From the NCBI GenBank assembly GCA_037138335.1, contig JBAXIO010000006.1, positions 121,546 through 185,545 on the forward strand: a stretch of DNA of 64,000 nt, written 5' to 3'. Origin of the DNA: CAIRDP01 sp037138335 (lineage in GTDB: Bacteria; Bacteroidota; Bacteroidia; Bacteroidales; FEN-979). The translations under genes and the position numbers were made by a program. A model generated the notes under the pieces. The model worked only from the letters and a program-made list of their open reading frames with translations. It was not told where the DNA came from and did not search any database. This document shows, piece after piece, positions 52,341 through 61,241 of the stretch; positions within the stretch are counted from its first letter, which is position 1; each line of letters begins with the position of its first letter.

Positions 52341-53234
52341 TTAAACCAGCTGGTCGTGATATTTTCTCAGCTTTTTCTGCGCGGATTTTTCACTTTCATA
52401 AACTACTTTTTTACCATCACCCATTGCTTTTTCAATATCCCTGATGTCTTTCACCAGCCTGAACATTCCGCCGATTTCTACTGAAGCTGCCTGGTCTGTT
52501 CCCCAAAGGGCCCGGTCCAGTGTAATATGACGTTCAATGAAGGAAGCTCCCAAAGCCACGGCAGCATAAGTTGTTGCCAAACCTGTTTCATGCCCTGAAT
52601 ATCCGATAGGAATAGTATTGTACTTCTTTAAAAACGACCGGATTACCATAAGATTCAGCTCGTTTAACTTGCAGGGATATGTTGATGTTGACTGAGCAAG
52701 CAGTAATTTTTCAAAGTCAAGTAAAGAGATGGCTTGTTCAATTTGATCCATGCTTGACATTCCCGATGAAAGTATTACAGGTTTTCCTGTATTTCGGATT
52801 TTTCGCATAAGTTCAATGTCAGTGATTGTCGCAGATGCCAGTTTAAAAGCAACAGGGCTAAACTGTTCAATGAAATCAACCGCGCATTCATCCCATGCCG
52901 ATGCAAACCAATGAATGCCTTTTTGTTTGCAATAGCTGTCTATTTCAGTGAATTCGTTTAAACCGAACTCAATTTTCCTGCGGTAATCAATATAAGTCAT
53001 TCTTCCCCAGGGAGTGTCACGTTCAAGATTCCACTGACCCATCGGGGTACTTATTTCAGGGGTTCTTTTTTGAAATTTGACAGCATCACAGCCTGCAAAT
53101 ACAGCGCCATCGATAAGTTTTTTCGCCATATTAAGGCTCCCATTATGATTAATTCCAATCTCAGCAATAATATATACGGGTTCGCCATCACCAATAGTGC
53201 GATTCCCAACTTGTACCTTCCTTTGTGTTTCCAT
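52341..53234 (-). CDS. NeuB-type nonulosonate synthase lacking the SAF domain
   Basis: Condenses PEP with an aldose to give a nine-carbon 2-keto-3-deoxy acid (family known for Neu5Ac, Pse, Leg and KDN). TIM-barrel motifs are intact: IIAEIGINHNGSL, DAVKFQKRTP, FKLASATITD, YPCKLNELNL, GYSGHETGLAT and IERHITLDRALWGTDQ. The frame is open to 53285, but the ATG at 53234 fits the family start, giving 297 residues. The usual C-terminal SAF (antifreeze-like) domain is absent: the protein stops after SEKSAQKKLRKYHDQLV. It overlaps the phosphatase gene by 47 nt. Last gene of the operon. Confidence 0.88.
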   Translation of the reverse strand: METQRKVQVGNRTIGDGEPVYIIAEIGINHNGSLNMAKKLIDGAVFAGCDAVKFQKRTPEISTPMGQWNLERDTPWGRMTYIDYRRKIEFGLNEFTEIDSYCKQKGIHWFASAWDECAVDFIEQFSPVAFKLASATITDIELMRKIRNTGKPVILSSGMSSMDQIEQAISLLDFEKLLLAQSTSTYPCKLNELNLMVIRSFLKKYNTIPIGYSGHETGLATTYAAVALGASFIERHITLDRALWGTDQAASVEIGGMFRLVKDIRDIEKAMGDGKKVVYESEKSAQKKLRKYHDQLV

Positions 53235-53745
53235 ACAGGCGTTTTTTAAAATAAATAATAATTTCTGCAAATTCCCTGAAGGCACCCTGGCCTCCCTTAT
53301 TGTCCATGATCAAATGGGCAATTTCCCTTATCGGCATGAAAGCATCAGCAGGACAAGCCGAAAGTCCTGACTCCTGCATAATTTCCATATCATTTGAATC
53401 ATCTCCTATATAGGCGATTTCTTCAGTTGATAAATTTCTGCTTTTGAGGATTTTCTTTAGTACGGGATATTTATCTATGCTACCCGGATGGTATTCTCTG
53501 ATTCCCAGCTTTTCAACTCTTCTCCTGACTATTTCAGAGTTTTCCCCGGTAATCAAACCAGTCTCAATATTTAATAATTTCCTCAAGCGTTCCACCCCCA
53601 TTCCATCCCGCACCGAGAATAGTTTCATCTCTTCCCCCTGTTTGGAATAATAAATACCTCCATCGGTTAAGACCCCGTCGCAATCGGTAAGTACCAGCTT
53701 GATTCTGTGTACTTTTTCTATCAATTCTTTACTTAATTTCTTCAT
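53188..53745 (-). CDS. KdsC-type HAD phosphatase (sialate/KDN-9-phosphate type)
   Basis: 185 residues, type C0 HAD phosphatase without a cap domain. Nucleophile and acid Asp in LVLTDCDGVLTDGG, a Ser/Thr in LITGENS, and IGDDSNDMEIMQESGLSACP are seen. Family members dephosphorylate Kdo-8-P, Neu5Ac-9-P or KDN-9-P; overlap with a NeuB-type gene points to the 9-phosphate. In Bacteroides thetaiotaomicron a similar pair makes KDN. So the synthase product is probably phosphorylated. It lies 6 nt after the SDR gene. Confidence 0.88.
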   Translation of the reverse strand: MKKLSKELIEKVHRIKLVLTDCDGVLTDGGIYYSKQGEEMKLFSVRDGMGVERLRKLLNIETGLITGENSEIVRRRVEKLGIREYHPGSIDKYPVLKKILKSRNLSTEEIAYIGDDSNDMEIMQESGLSACPADAFMPIREIAHLIMDNKGGQGAFREFAEIIIYFKKRLYGNTKEGTSWESHYW

Positions 53746-53751
53746 CTTTTC

Positions 53752-54564
53752 TTACCAGCAAGTCCACCCGCCATCAACAACAAGATTTGCCCCTGTCATA
53801 TATGCTGAAGCATCACTTGCAAGAAAAATCAGCGCACCCTGATAATCATCAGGTTCTGCCATTCTTCCAAGCGGAGTTTTTTTTAAATACTTTTCAATAA
53901 AAAAATCAGGCTGCCCATTTCTAACTCCACCGGGACTCAGTGTGTTAACGCGGATCCCGTGTTGTCCCCAATAGGCAGCAAGATATTTTGTAAGCATAAT
54001 CACACCCGCTTTGGTGACAGGATAGGCAGGCGGTTTATAAAATGACTGGGACCCATCAGCATCTTTATACAAATCCTGGTTCGGCGCATTTATACCATAA
54101 GTTGAACTGATATTAATTATACTGCCATTTGCCTGTTTAACCATTTGTGAACCTATAACCTGCGAACACAGGAAGGTGCCTGTAAGGTTTACATCGAGCG
54201 ATTTCTGCCAGAGCTTAAGTGGATAATTTTCAAATTTTGACTGTTCTGCCGCAGCCTTCGGATCCTCGAACATGTCATTTATAGCGGCATTATTCACAAG
54301 AATATCAACCTTTCCATACCTGTTAAGCACATCCTTTAGCAATCCGGTAATAGACTCTTTATTACACACATCAATCTGCTGACCCATCGACGATTCAAGT
54401 TGATTTTCGGCAAAGGCAACACATTTTTGCCTGTCAAGATCGGCTACGATAATATGAGCTCCTGCTTCGTTTAAGGCAAAGCAGTGTTTTTGTCCGATAA
54501 GCCCTAAGGCACCTGTAACAATTGCGATTTTGTCTTTTAAAGAGAACTTGTTAATTCTGTTCAT
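53752..54564 (-). CDS. Short-chain dehydrogenase/reductase
   Basis: 270 residues, classical SDR. Cofactor motif TGALGLIGQKH (TGxxGxIG) with acidic VADLDRQ after strand 2 (NAD preference), NNAA, catalytic Ser in INISSTYGIN and YPVTKAGV (Tyr-x3-Lys). The C-terminus VVDGGWTCW is typical. Probably oxidises or reduces a sugar hydroxyl or ketone for the aminotransferase next to it, with whose stop its start overlaps by 4 nt (ATGA). Confidence 0.9.
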   Translation of the reverse strand: MNRINKFSLKDKIAIVTGALGLIGQKHCFALNEAGAHIIVADLDRQKCVAFAENQLESSMGQQIDVCNKESITGLLKDVLNRYGKVDILVNNAAINDMFEDPKAAAEQSKFENYPLKLWQKSLDVNLTGTFLCSQVIGSQMVKQANGSIINISSTYGINAPNQDLYKDADGSQSFYKPPAYPVTKAGVIMLTKYLAAYWGQHGIRVNTLSPGGVRNGQPDFFIEKYLKKTPLGRMAEPDDYQGALIFLASDASAYMTGANLVVDGGWTCW

Positions 54565-55898
54565 TTCTGATTTCGTGGTTTGGTATTGAAGCCAGATGTT
54601 TTCCTGAATGTCGGCTGAACCGGTATCCCTCTGATTTGCCTTAAAACCGCATTATCTCTTACTGCATCTTTTAACAATCCTAATACTTCTTTGTATGCCG
54701 ATAAGGTGTATTCAATATCCTGGATGGAATGAGAATAACTGATATTATGCATTCCCGACCAAAGGATTCCCCTTTTAATGAGTTCCTGCTGAACAAAGGA
54801 TTTCAACTCAAGCGGGTTACCGGCTTTTTCATCGAAAGTCACCATAGTTCTGAAACTGTAGCCGATTGCTTTTGTAAAGTCAAGACTAAGCTCAGCTGCA
54901 ATTTTATTATACCCTTCTTTAAGTATTTCACCAGTTGCTGATATAGTGGTAATAACATTTTTGTTTTTCATTTCGATGATCGTTGCTTTTGCAGCAGCCA
55001 GCGAAAGCGCTTCCCCCCCGAAGGTTGTAAAGAAAAAGACCTCATCTTCAAGCACCTGCATGAGATCTCTTCTTCCGGTCAGCACCGAAAGAGGCATTCC
55101 GTTTGCTATGGCTTTTGAAAAGGTTGCCATGTCAGCTTTTATTCCGAAATATTCCTGGGCGCCTCCGTTGGACATTCTGAATCCAGTCCACATTTCATCA
55201 AAGATCAGAATGATCCCACGTTCCCTGCAGGTGTCAGCGATCTTATATAAAATATTATCTCTGGGTGCTTCAAAGACAACTGGCTCCAGAATAACTGCTG
55301 CAACATCATCGTCTATTGACAATAGAAATGATTCAATGTCATTGTATGAAAAAGTGAATGTCAGGTCCTTTATAGCTTCCGGAATCCCGGCGTTCAAAGC
55401 TATAGTGCTTACATACCAATCATGCCATCCATGATAACCACAGCAAAGGATTTTACTTCTTCCCGTGTATGCCCTTGTGATCCTGATAGCAGCGCTTGTT
55501 ACATCTGCTCCGGATTTGCTGTACCTGACAGACTCTGCATTCGGAATAATCTCTCTCAGCATCTCAGCAACCTCCACTTCAAGCGGATGCATCAGAGAAA
55601 ATGTTATTCCGTCGTCTAACTGTCGGCGGATTGCTTCATCAACTGCAGGATATGCATAGCCCAGGATTAAAGGTCCTATACCCATATTGAAATCGATATA
55701 TTCATTCCCATCGGCATCCCATACATGTGATCCCTTCCCTTTGACCAGGTATTTGGGCGCAATACCATTGACATATTGCGTGGGACCTTTTGCAAGGGTT
55801 TGAGTATGGCAGGGGATCAAACCTTGTGCCCTTTTATAAAGGTCGTTTGACCTTTCAATTACCGGATAATCCTGATTCGTAGCAATTTTGTTCAACAT
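54561..55898 (-). CDS. Class III PLP aminotransferase, glutamate-1-semialdehyde-aminomutase-like
   Basis: 445 residues. Fold-type I aminotransferase: GSHVWDADGNEYIDFNMG, SGADVTSAAIRITRAYTGR, YHGWHD, FDEMWTGFR (PLP-ring Asp) and the PLP lysine in TFSKAIANGMPLS. It resembles HemL, but its setting in a sugar operon argues for a sugar or keto-aldehyde substrate. A similar type acts on sugars in spore-coat and flagellar glycan clusters. Its start overlaps the transketolase end by 44 nt; a later start is possible, but the N-terminal RSNDLYKRAQGLIP is conserved in the family. Confidence 0.88.
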   Translation of the reverse strand: MLNKIATNQDYPVIERSNDLYKRAQGLIPCHTQTLAKGPTQYVNGIAPKYLVKGKGSHVWDADGNEYIDFNMGIGPLILGYAYPAVDEAIRRQLDDGITFSLMHPLEVEVAEMLREIIPNAESVRYSKSGADVTSAAIRITRAYTGRSKILCCGYHGWHDWYVSTIALNAGIPEAIKDLTFTFSYNDIESFLLSIDDDVAAVILEPVVFEAPRDNILYKIADTCRERGIILIFDEMWTGFRMSNGGAQEYFGIKADMATFSKAIANGMPLSVLTGRRDLMQVLEDEVFFFTTFGGEALSLAAAKATIIEMKNKNVITTISATGEILKEGYNKIAAELSLDFTKAIGYSFRTMVTFDEKAGNPLELKSFVQQELIKRGILWSGMHNISYSHSIQDIEYTLSAYKEVLGLLKDAVRDNAVLRQIRGIPVQPTFRKTSGFNTKPRNQK

Positions 55899-57876
55899 AG
55901 TTCATTGATATAATTTTTTGTGCCAGTGATTCGCCATCAAGACCATGGAAATTCAATGCTTCCTCAGGGGTTCCGCATGCCGGGAATCCATCAATGGCGA
56001 AAATTGTAAAATTATTATGCTCAAGGAGGTTTGCATTTGTTAATCCGGACATCAGGAATTCACCGAGTCCTCCGAAACGTGCATGATCTTCAAGGACAAA
56101 AATCTGGGTATGGTTCATGACAATCTCCTCCAGCCAGGACAAATCAACAAGATTAAGCCAGGGCATGTTGATAACTTCCAGCCCAAAGCCTTTGGCTGCA
56201 AGTAGTTCAGAAGCCAGGAGGGCTTCATTAAGCATAACCGGGCCATATGAAAATATCAAGGCATCCATACCGTCACGAAGCGTAATCCCCCGTCCCCGTA
56301 TTAATTTATAATTGTCGGGTAAAGTGATCTCCCGGGGAGAAGGACTTATATTCATTCTGATTGCACACGAATTGTCGGCAACATTTATACAGTAATTGAC
56401 AACTATCCTTGTTTCAAAGGCATTGCATGGTTGTATGATCTCCAGATTCGGAAGGGCACCTAAAAGTGAAATATCCCTGACGCTTTGATGCGACTTACCC
56501 GGGCCGGCAGGTATAAGCCCTGCATAATGACATGCATAGATGATCTTATGATGTTCGGTACAATTGTTATAAATCTGTTCGTTTGCCCTGGAAGCAAGAA
56601 AACTTGCGAATGAGTTCACAACCGGCAAAAAGCCCATTTTTGCAAGGCCTCCGGCCATAGAAACCATATCTTGTTCAGCGATCCCGTTCTCGATGAACCG
56701 TTCAGGATATTTATTCTCAAAATACCGGAGGCGGCAATCGGAGGACAGGTCAGCATCAAGTACTATAAGATCCTGACGTAACGATCCCTGATTTAACAAT
56801 TCCTTTCCATATTCTTCAACCACGTATTCCGCATCTTTCTTCAGATTCGTATTCAAAGGAGCAGCCGAACTGACAGGTTCACCTAATGCGTTGAATATTG
56901 TTTGGTAAAAGGAATTTTTTTTCAGGGTATCCACATCTGAGGTAACCAGAGGTGAATACCCCATACTGTTAAGATAATCATTAATCCATCCCGTTATCTC
57001 ATTGAAGGCTCTCGTGAAAGAATCATCATCAGGGGCACCGGCATGCCATGGATAAAGGCCATTCCCTTTTTCCAGTGCAGCAGGATGTTCCATGAAGGAT
57101 ACACCTTTGCCTTTGATTGTATCAGCAATGATGAATTTGGGTTTATCGGTTACCTTTTTAAGATCCCGGAATGCGGTATCAAGTTCACTGAGATCATGAC
57201 CGTTTATCCTGATTACATGCCAGCCGAAACTCCTGATCTTTGTTTCGATATCTCCCAATGACAGTATCTTCTCAACAGGTCTGTCACTCTGAACTTTATT
57301 GTGGTCCATGATTACGGTCAGGTTTGTGACATTCTGGTGTACACATGCCTGCAGGGCCTCAAAATTCTGGCCTTCCTGAAACTCACCATCACCGGTCATC
57401 ACAAACACATCTCCTTTCAGATTCAAAGCACGTTTCGCCCAGGCCATTCCCCTGCCTTTCGAAATACCCATTCCGAGTGAGCCTGAATTTGCTTCAATTC
57501 CCTTGATCCCGATATCAGGATGGCCATCGAGCCCACCGATCTTTCTTAACTTCAGAATCTGTTCCTCGGAAAGTATTCCCAGGGAAAATAGCACAGAATA
57601 TAAACCTGGTACATCATGTCCTTTTGATGAGAAGTAAATATCCCTGTTCGGATTATTCAAGCCGACATCCAGGATGTTCAATTCTTTATAATACAGCCAG
57701 ACTACAATGTCCATTGAACTCAAACTTGAACCAAGGTGGCCTGATCCGGCGTTTTTAACCATTGCAAGAGTATTCGCTCTGCACATGTCTGAAATAACAG
57801 ACAGTTCCATATAATAATCATGATCGAGATTCTGGATTCTTTTGAACTCAGATATTGGAATTATTTCAAGCTTCAT
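55855..57876 (-). CDS. Transketolase-family protein, full length
   Basis: 673 residues with all three domains in one chain: TPP-binding N-terminal domain (GSLGMGISKGRGMAWA, then VMTGDGEFQEG to IMDHNK, the GDG-N motif), pyrimidine-binding domain with the catalytic Glu in ENGIAEQDMVSMAGG and KSHQSVRDI, and a C-terminal transketolase domain. It transfers two-carbon ketol units. Embedded in a nonulosonate operon it is unlikely to be the housekeeping pentose-phosphate enzyme. Start overlaps the SpsF-like gene by 11 nt. Confidence 0.9.
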   Translation of the reverse strand: MKLEIIPISEFKRIQNLDHDYYMELSVISDMCRANTLAMVKNAGSGHLGSSLSSMDIVVWLYYKELNILDVGLNNPNRDIYFSSKGHDVPGLYSVLFSLGILSEEQILKLRKIGGLDGHPDIGIKGIEANSGSLGMGISKGRGMAWAKRALNLKGDVFVMTGDGEFQEGQNFEALQACVHQNVTNLTVIMDHNKVQSDRPVEKILSLGDIETKIRSFGWHVIRINGHDLSELDTAFRDLKKVTDKPKFIIADTIKGKGVSFMEHPAALEKGNGLYPWHAGAPDDDSFTRAFNEITGWINDYLNSMGYSPLVTSDVDTLKKNSFYQTIFNALGEPVSSAAPLNTNLKKDAEYVVEEYGKELLNQGSLRQDLIVLDADLSSDCRLRYFENKYPERFIENGIAEQDMVSMAGGLAKMGFLPVVNSFASFLASRANEQIYNNCTEHHKIIYACHYAGLIPAGPGKSHQSVRDISLLGALPNLEIIQPCNAFETRIVVNYCINVADNSCAIRMNISPSPREITLPDNYKLIRGRGITLRDGMDALIFSYGPVMLNEALLASELLAAKGFGLEVINMPWLNLVDLSWLEEIVMNHTQIFVLEDHARFGGLGEFLMSGLTNANLLEHNNFTIFAIDGFPACGTPEEALNFHGLDGESLAQKIISMNYVEQNCYESGLSGN

Positions 57877-58675
57877 GATTTATCATTTTAAGTTTGTAAT
57901 GTTCGATCGTGGTTAGTTCGTTAAGGTGATTATCATACCAGTATTGGCCCGCATAACGATTGTTTAATTCTGATAATTCAGGAAATTTTTCGATTAAGAA
58001 CAGGATCTCATCAAGTCCAAAGACCGGGTTATACGGATAAAGCCTTTCATACACCTCTGAGATGAACCGGTAGTCTTCAGTGTAATCAATAGTCCATCGG
58101 TGTGATGTTGAAAAATCCTTTCCGGAAGACCAGGTAACATTCCCCAACCTGAACCGATCAGGATTTTCCCAGATATATGGTGTCGTGTGTTCGCGTTCAA
58201 AACCCCTCTGAGCATTCGTACAGGCAGCTGTAAGTGTTTCGAGTGACATGATTTCGACATCGTTTCCATCAGGCCAACTTGCAGGATGCAGATTGCTCAC
58301 GTAATCAAAACGGTCCTGGTTGGTCAGGAAGTAACTAATCACACTGTCAATCACTGAAGGATCAATCAGCGGACAATCTGATGGAATTTTCACAAGGGCA
58401 TCGGCCTTATATTCCAGGGCCAATTGATAATGCCGGTCCAGTAAATCGTTTACGCTGCCTCTGAAGCAATTGATGCCCCTTTCCTGGCATTGCTGTTCAA
58501 TGATATTATCCTCATCTCTCTCAGTCGTTGCAACAACTATTGTACCTCTCAGACATGCTCTATTTACTCGCTCAATCAAACGAAAGAGCAATGGCTCTCC
58601 GCACAAGGGCATCAATACTTTCCCCGGCAAACGTGAGGATGAAGTCCTGGCCTGTATTGCGGTTACGATTCTCAT
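57866..58675 (-). CDS. SpsF-like cytidylyltransferase family protein
   Basis: 269 residues. Nucleotidyltransferase fold with the signature IQARTSSSRLPGKVLMPLCG (residues 6-25 region), then KIPSDCPLIDPSVID (metal Asp) and WTIDYTEDYRF. The family (SpsF, NeuA relatives) activates acidic sugars with CTP, so it would make the CMP-form of the operon's product. It lies 1 nt after the GT-B-like gene stop. Confidence 0.85.
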   Translation of the reverse strand: MRIVTAIQARTSSSRLPGKVLMPLCGEPLLFRLIERVNRACLRGTIVVATTERDEDNIIEQQCQERGINCFRGSVNDLLDRHYQLALEYKADALVKIPSDCPLIDPSVIDSVISYFLTNQDRFDYVSNLHPASWPDGNDVEIMSLETLTAACTNAQRGFEREHTTPYIWENPDRFRLGNVTWSSGKDFSTSHRWTIDYTEDYRFISEVYERLYPYNPVFGLDEILFLIEKFPELSELNNRYAGQYWYDNHLNELTTIEHYKLKMINHEA

Positions 58676-58676
58676 T

Positions 58677-59642
58677 TCAATTAGATGAGTTTAAAAGGGT
58701 TTGTCTGGCGATCTTTGCTATCTCCTTCGCAGAATTCCCCCCATTCTGAACAGGTGTGAGTTTCTGCAGGATATCCAGGCTGAAATCAGAATACACTTCC
58801 TTTCCCAGAGCCATTCCGATATAAACCACAGAAGAATACTTGGTGACAAGCACATCACAGTTTGCAATCAATGGGTTGATGCTGATGTCAGAGTAAACCA
58901 AGGCTCCTGGGACGTATTCTGTAATCTCCCTTGTGGCGCGCTCCCAGTTTTCGTTTGGATGAAGTTTAAAAATAATTTGACGGCCTTCAGCGATAGTCAG
59001 AACTTTTTGAAGAAATTTTTTTCTGTTTTCAAAATTCATCGTTTCCCTGCGGTCAGAGGTTGCCGCCAGCACATAATTCCTGAGGGGAAAATCATTTACC
59101 AGAAATTGAGCTGCATTATCGAAATTAGGGATCCCGGTCACACGGATCTTAGAATCATTTACCCCCTTTGAAATAAATAAATCACGATATCCATCTGAGG
59201 CTACAAAAAACAAGTCATATGCATGAGAAAGACCGGTTGTTGAAGTGCCGGCCAACCACCTGGGTAAAGAAAATGATTTGGTTAGATGATATATGAAATT
59301 TTCCGGTTCGGTCATTCCTTCCTGAACAAGTACAAGTTTTTTTCCTCTTACATTCTGCGGTATAATCACATCCTGACAGGTAAACACAAGGTCATAGTTC
59401 TGATTCCTGCCTTTATAATCTACAGTTATATTATTTCTGGTGAAATACTGCTCTGTTTGTGCCCTGAATCTGCCGCCAAGAATTGTGAAGTCAAGAATGC
59501 CTTTCTGAGCTAAATATCCTATGAAACCCTCTGAATAGAAAGGTGTGAAATAACATGCACAATCAGTAAAATATTGCGAAATCTGGTGCATCATGGTTGT
59601 CTGGTTCAGCGATCCGCCTATAAAAAGGATTTTATGCTTCAT
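58677..59642 (-). CDS. GT-B-like transferase, surface polysaccharide type
   Basis: 321 residues, first gene of the operon. The C-terminal half has IIFKLHPNENWERATREI (KLHP motif) and NCDVLVTKYSSVVYIGMALG, the pattern of CDP-glycerol glycerophosphotransferase-like and capsule glycosyltransferases with GT-B fold. The N-terminal half begins HKILFIGGSLNQTTMMHQIS. No signal peptide. It may transfer the nonulosonate or act on the acceptor glycan. A good AGGAG precedes the ATG at 59642. The upstream 227-nt gap holds no gene. Confidence 0.7.
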   Translation of the reverse strand: MKHKILFIGGSLNQTTMMHQISQYFTDCACYFTPFYSEGFIGYLAQKGILDFTILGGRFRAQTEQYFTRNNITVDYKGRNQNYDLVFTCQDVIIPQNVRGKKLVLVQEGMTEPENFIYHLTKSFSLPRWLAGTSTTGLSHAYDLFFVASDGYRDLFISKGVNDSKIRVTGIPNFDNAAQFLVNDFPLRNYVLAATSDRRETMNFENRKKFLQKVLTIAEGRQIIFKLHPNENWERATREITEYVPGALVYSDISINPLIANCDVLVTKYSSVVYIGMALGKEVYSDFSLDILQKLTPVQNGGNSAKEIAKIARQTLLNSSN

Positions 59643-59844
59643 TCTCCTGATGCCTTTAATTCGGGGATAAAAGTATATTTAAGTCAACTCAGAGATATTA
59701 AAGAGAAAAGAAGTTTTTGTTAAGGTATCATTAAGGGAAATGTGGATTCTGACGTGAATTCTGCCAAATACCTCTTGTACTTTAAATAATCATTAAATCA
59801 ACTTGTTTCTGTTCCTATTTTCTCTTCCAGAGATATTAAACCTG

Positions 59845-59852
59845 TAGTTTTG
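59845..59852 (+). promoter_or_regulatory. -7 promoter element for LysE-family gene
   Basis: TAGTTTTG (exact TAnnTTTG), 17 nt before the ATG at 59870. No -33 TTG is seen. Confidence 0.42.
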
Positions 59853-59869
59853 CCTGCAGGATAAAGAAG

Positions 59870-60481
59870 ATGAATGCTTTCTTTTTAGGAATTTTATTTG
59901 GCTTTACAATTACCCTTTCTTTTGGCCCGGGGTTCATAGCATTATTTCAGACTAGTCTGTCCCGCGGACTGAATGCGGGGATTTTTGTTGCTACGGGCAT
60001 GATGGTCAGCGATCTTGTCCTCGTGAGTCTCAGTTACTTTGGTTTATCAGAGCTGATACCGAAGGAGGACTACAGGATTTTAGGAATAGTTTCCGGAATA
60101 ATTCTAATCATTATGGGAGGTGTCTCCATATACAAAAAACCTCAACTGATGCTTGAATCAGACCGTATAGGAGGTGTAAATGATAAAATAATGGGATTCC
60201 TGGTAAAGGGATTTTTACTAAATATATTAAATCCGTTCAGTCTTATTTTTTGGATTGGATTAGTCGCATTTGCGGGGAAAAACTGGGAGCTTGGAAATTA
60301 TAACATATTTTTATTCTTTGCCGGCGTATTTACAACAGCCTTTACTTCTGATATCCTTAAATGTTATCTCTCGGGTCAATTGCGAAGGATACTGGCTTCA
60401 AATACAATTCACTGGATAACGAAAGCAATGGGAATTGTTTTTATCGGTATTGGTTTGTTTGTTATTTATAAGGTACAATAG
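59870..60481 (+). CDS. LysE/RhtB-family exporter
   Basis: 203 residues, six predicted membrane helices. The N-terminal FGFTITLSFGPGFIALFQTS (GPG motif) and the LLNILNPFSLIFWIG segment are family signatures. Exports amino acids or related small molecules. It is divergent from the nonulosonate operon and followed after 56 nt by an OmpR-type regulator on the same strand. Confidence 0.9.
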   Translation: MNAFFLGILFGFTITLSFGPGFIALFQTSLSRGLNAGIFVATGMMVSDLVLVSLSYFGLSELIPKEDYRILGIVSGIILIIMGGVSIYKKPQLMLESDRIGGVNDKIMGFLVKGFLLNILNPFSLIFWIGLVAFAGKNWELGNYNIFLFFAGVFTTAFTSDILKCYLSGQLRRILASNTIHWITKAMGIVFIGIGLFVIYKVQ

Positions 60482-60537
60482 ATAGGGATAAACTATTGAT
60501 AATGAATTAAAAATAATCAGATCAGAGAAATTCCAAA

Positions 60538-61224
60538 ATGACGAATTCAGATACAATTATTCTGTTGGTGGATGACGAAGCTGATATACTAGAATTCCTG
60601 GGGTATAATCTGGCCAAAGAAGGGTATCAGATAATCAAGGCAAGTACGGGTTTGTTTGCTATTGAACTGGCCCGACAGCATAAACCTCATCTCATAATAC
60701 TTGATATTATGATGCCAGGTCTTGATGGGATTGAAACCTGCAGTCAGTTGCGGCTGATACCGGAATTACAGAATACATTGATTGTTTTCCTCACTGCCAG
60801 GGGAGAAGATTATTCCCAGGTAGCCGGTTTTGATGCCGGGGCCGACGATTATGTTATGAAACCAATAAAACCCAAAGTTTTCGTTAGCAGGATAAAGGCA
60901 CTTTTAAAAAGGTTCAGTTCAATCCCTGAGATTTCAGGTAATTTAATGACCAGGGAGTTTTTCATAGATGTTGACCGATACCTGGTCATTAAAAACGATG
61001 AAGAAATTGTTCTTGCCCGCAAAGAATTTGAAATATTGCAACTGCTTGTTTCACGTCCCAATAAAGTTTTTACAAGAGAAGAAATATTCAACCAGGTATG
61101 GGGTGAAGATGTGATTGTGGGGGATCGAACGATTGACGTCCATATCCGCCGCATTCGTGAAAAGGTGAGAACCGGTCATATTAAAACAATAAAAAGTGTA
61201 GGGTATAAATATAATGAGGAATAG
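60538..61224 (+). CDS. OmpR/PhoB-family response regulator
   Basis: 228 residues: receiver (residues 5-122, DDE at 12-14, phospho-acceptor Asp56 in IILDIMMPG, Lys in VMKPIKP) and winged-helix DNA-binding domain (about 135-226; TREEIFNQVWGEDVI, DRTIDVHIRRIREKV). No histidine kinase is adjacent. It could control the LysE gene before it or the nonulosonate operon. Confidence 0.93.
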   Translation: MTNSDTIILLVDDEADILEFLGYNLAKEGYQIIKASTGLFAIELARQHKPHLIILDIMMPGLDGIETCSQLRLIPELQNTLIVFLTARGEDYSQVAGFDAGADDYVMKPIKPKVFVSRIKALLKRFSSIPEISGNLMTREFFIDVDRYLVIKNDEEIVLARKEFEILQLLVSRPNKVFTREEIFNQVWGEDVIVGDRTIDVHIRRIREKVRTGHIKTIKSVGYKYNEE

Positions 61225-61241
61225 AATATTACGATTAGTTT

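Noticed and set aside
54561..55898. Glutamate-1-semialdehyde aminomutase of heme synthesis (hemL)
   Set aside because: Motifs are shared with HemL, but no heme genes are near and it is coupled to transketolase and SDR genes.
55855..57876. Housekeeping transketolase (tktA)
   Set aside because: Sequence alone would allow it, but overlap with SpsF-like and HemL-like genes in a sugar-acid operon makes a dedicated role more likely.
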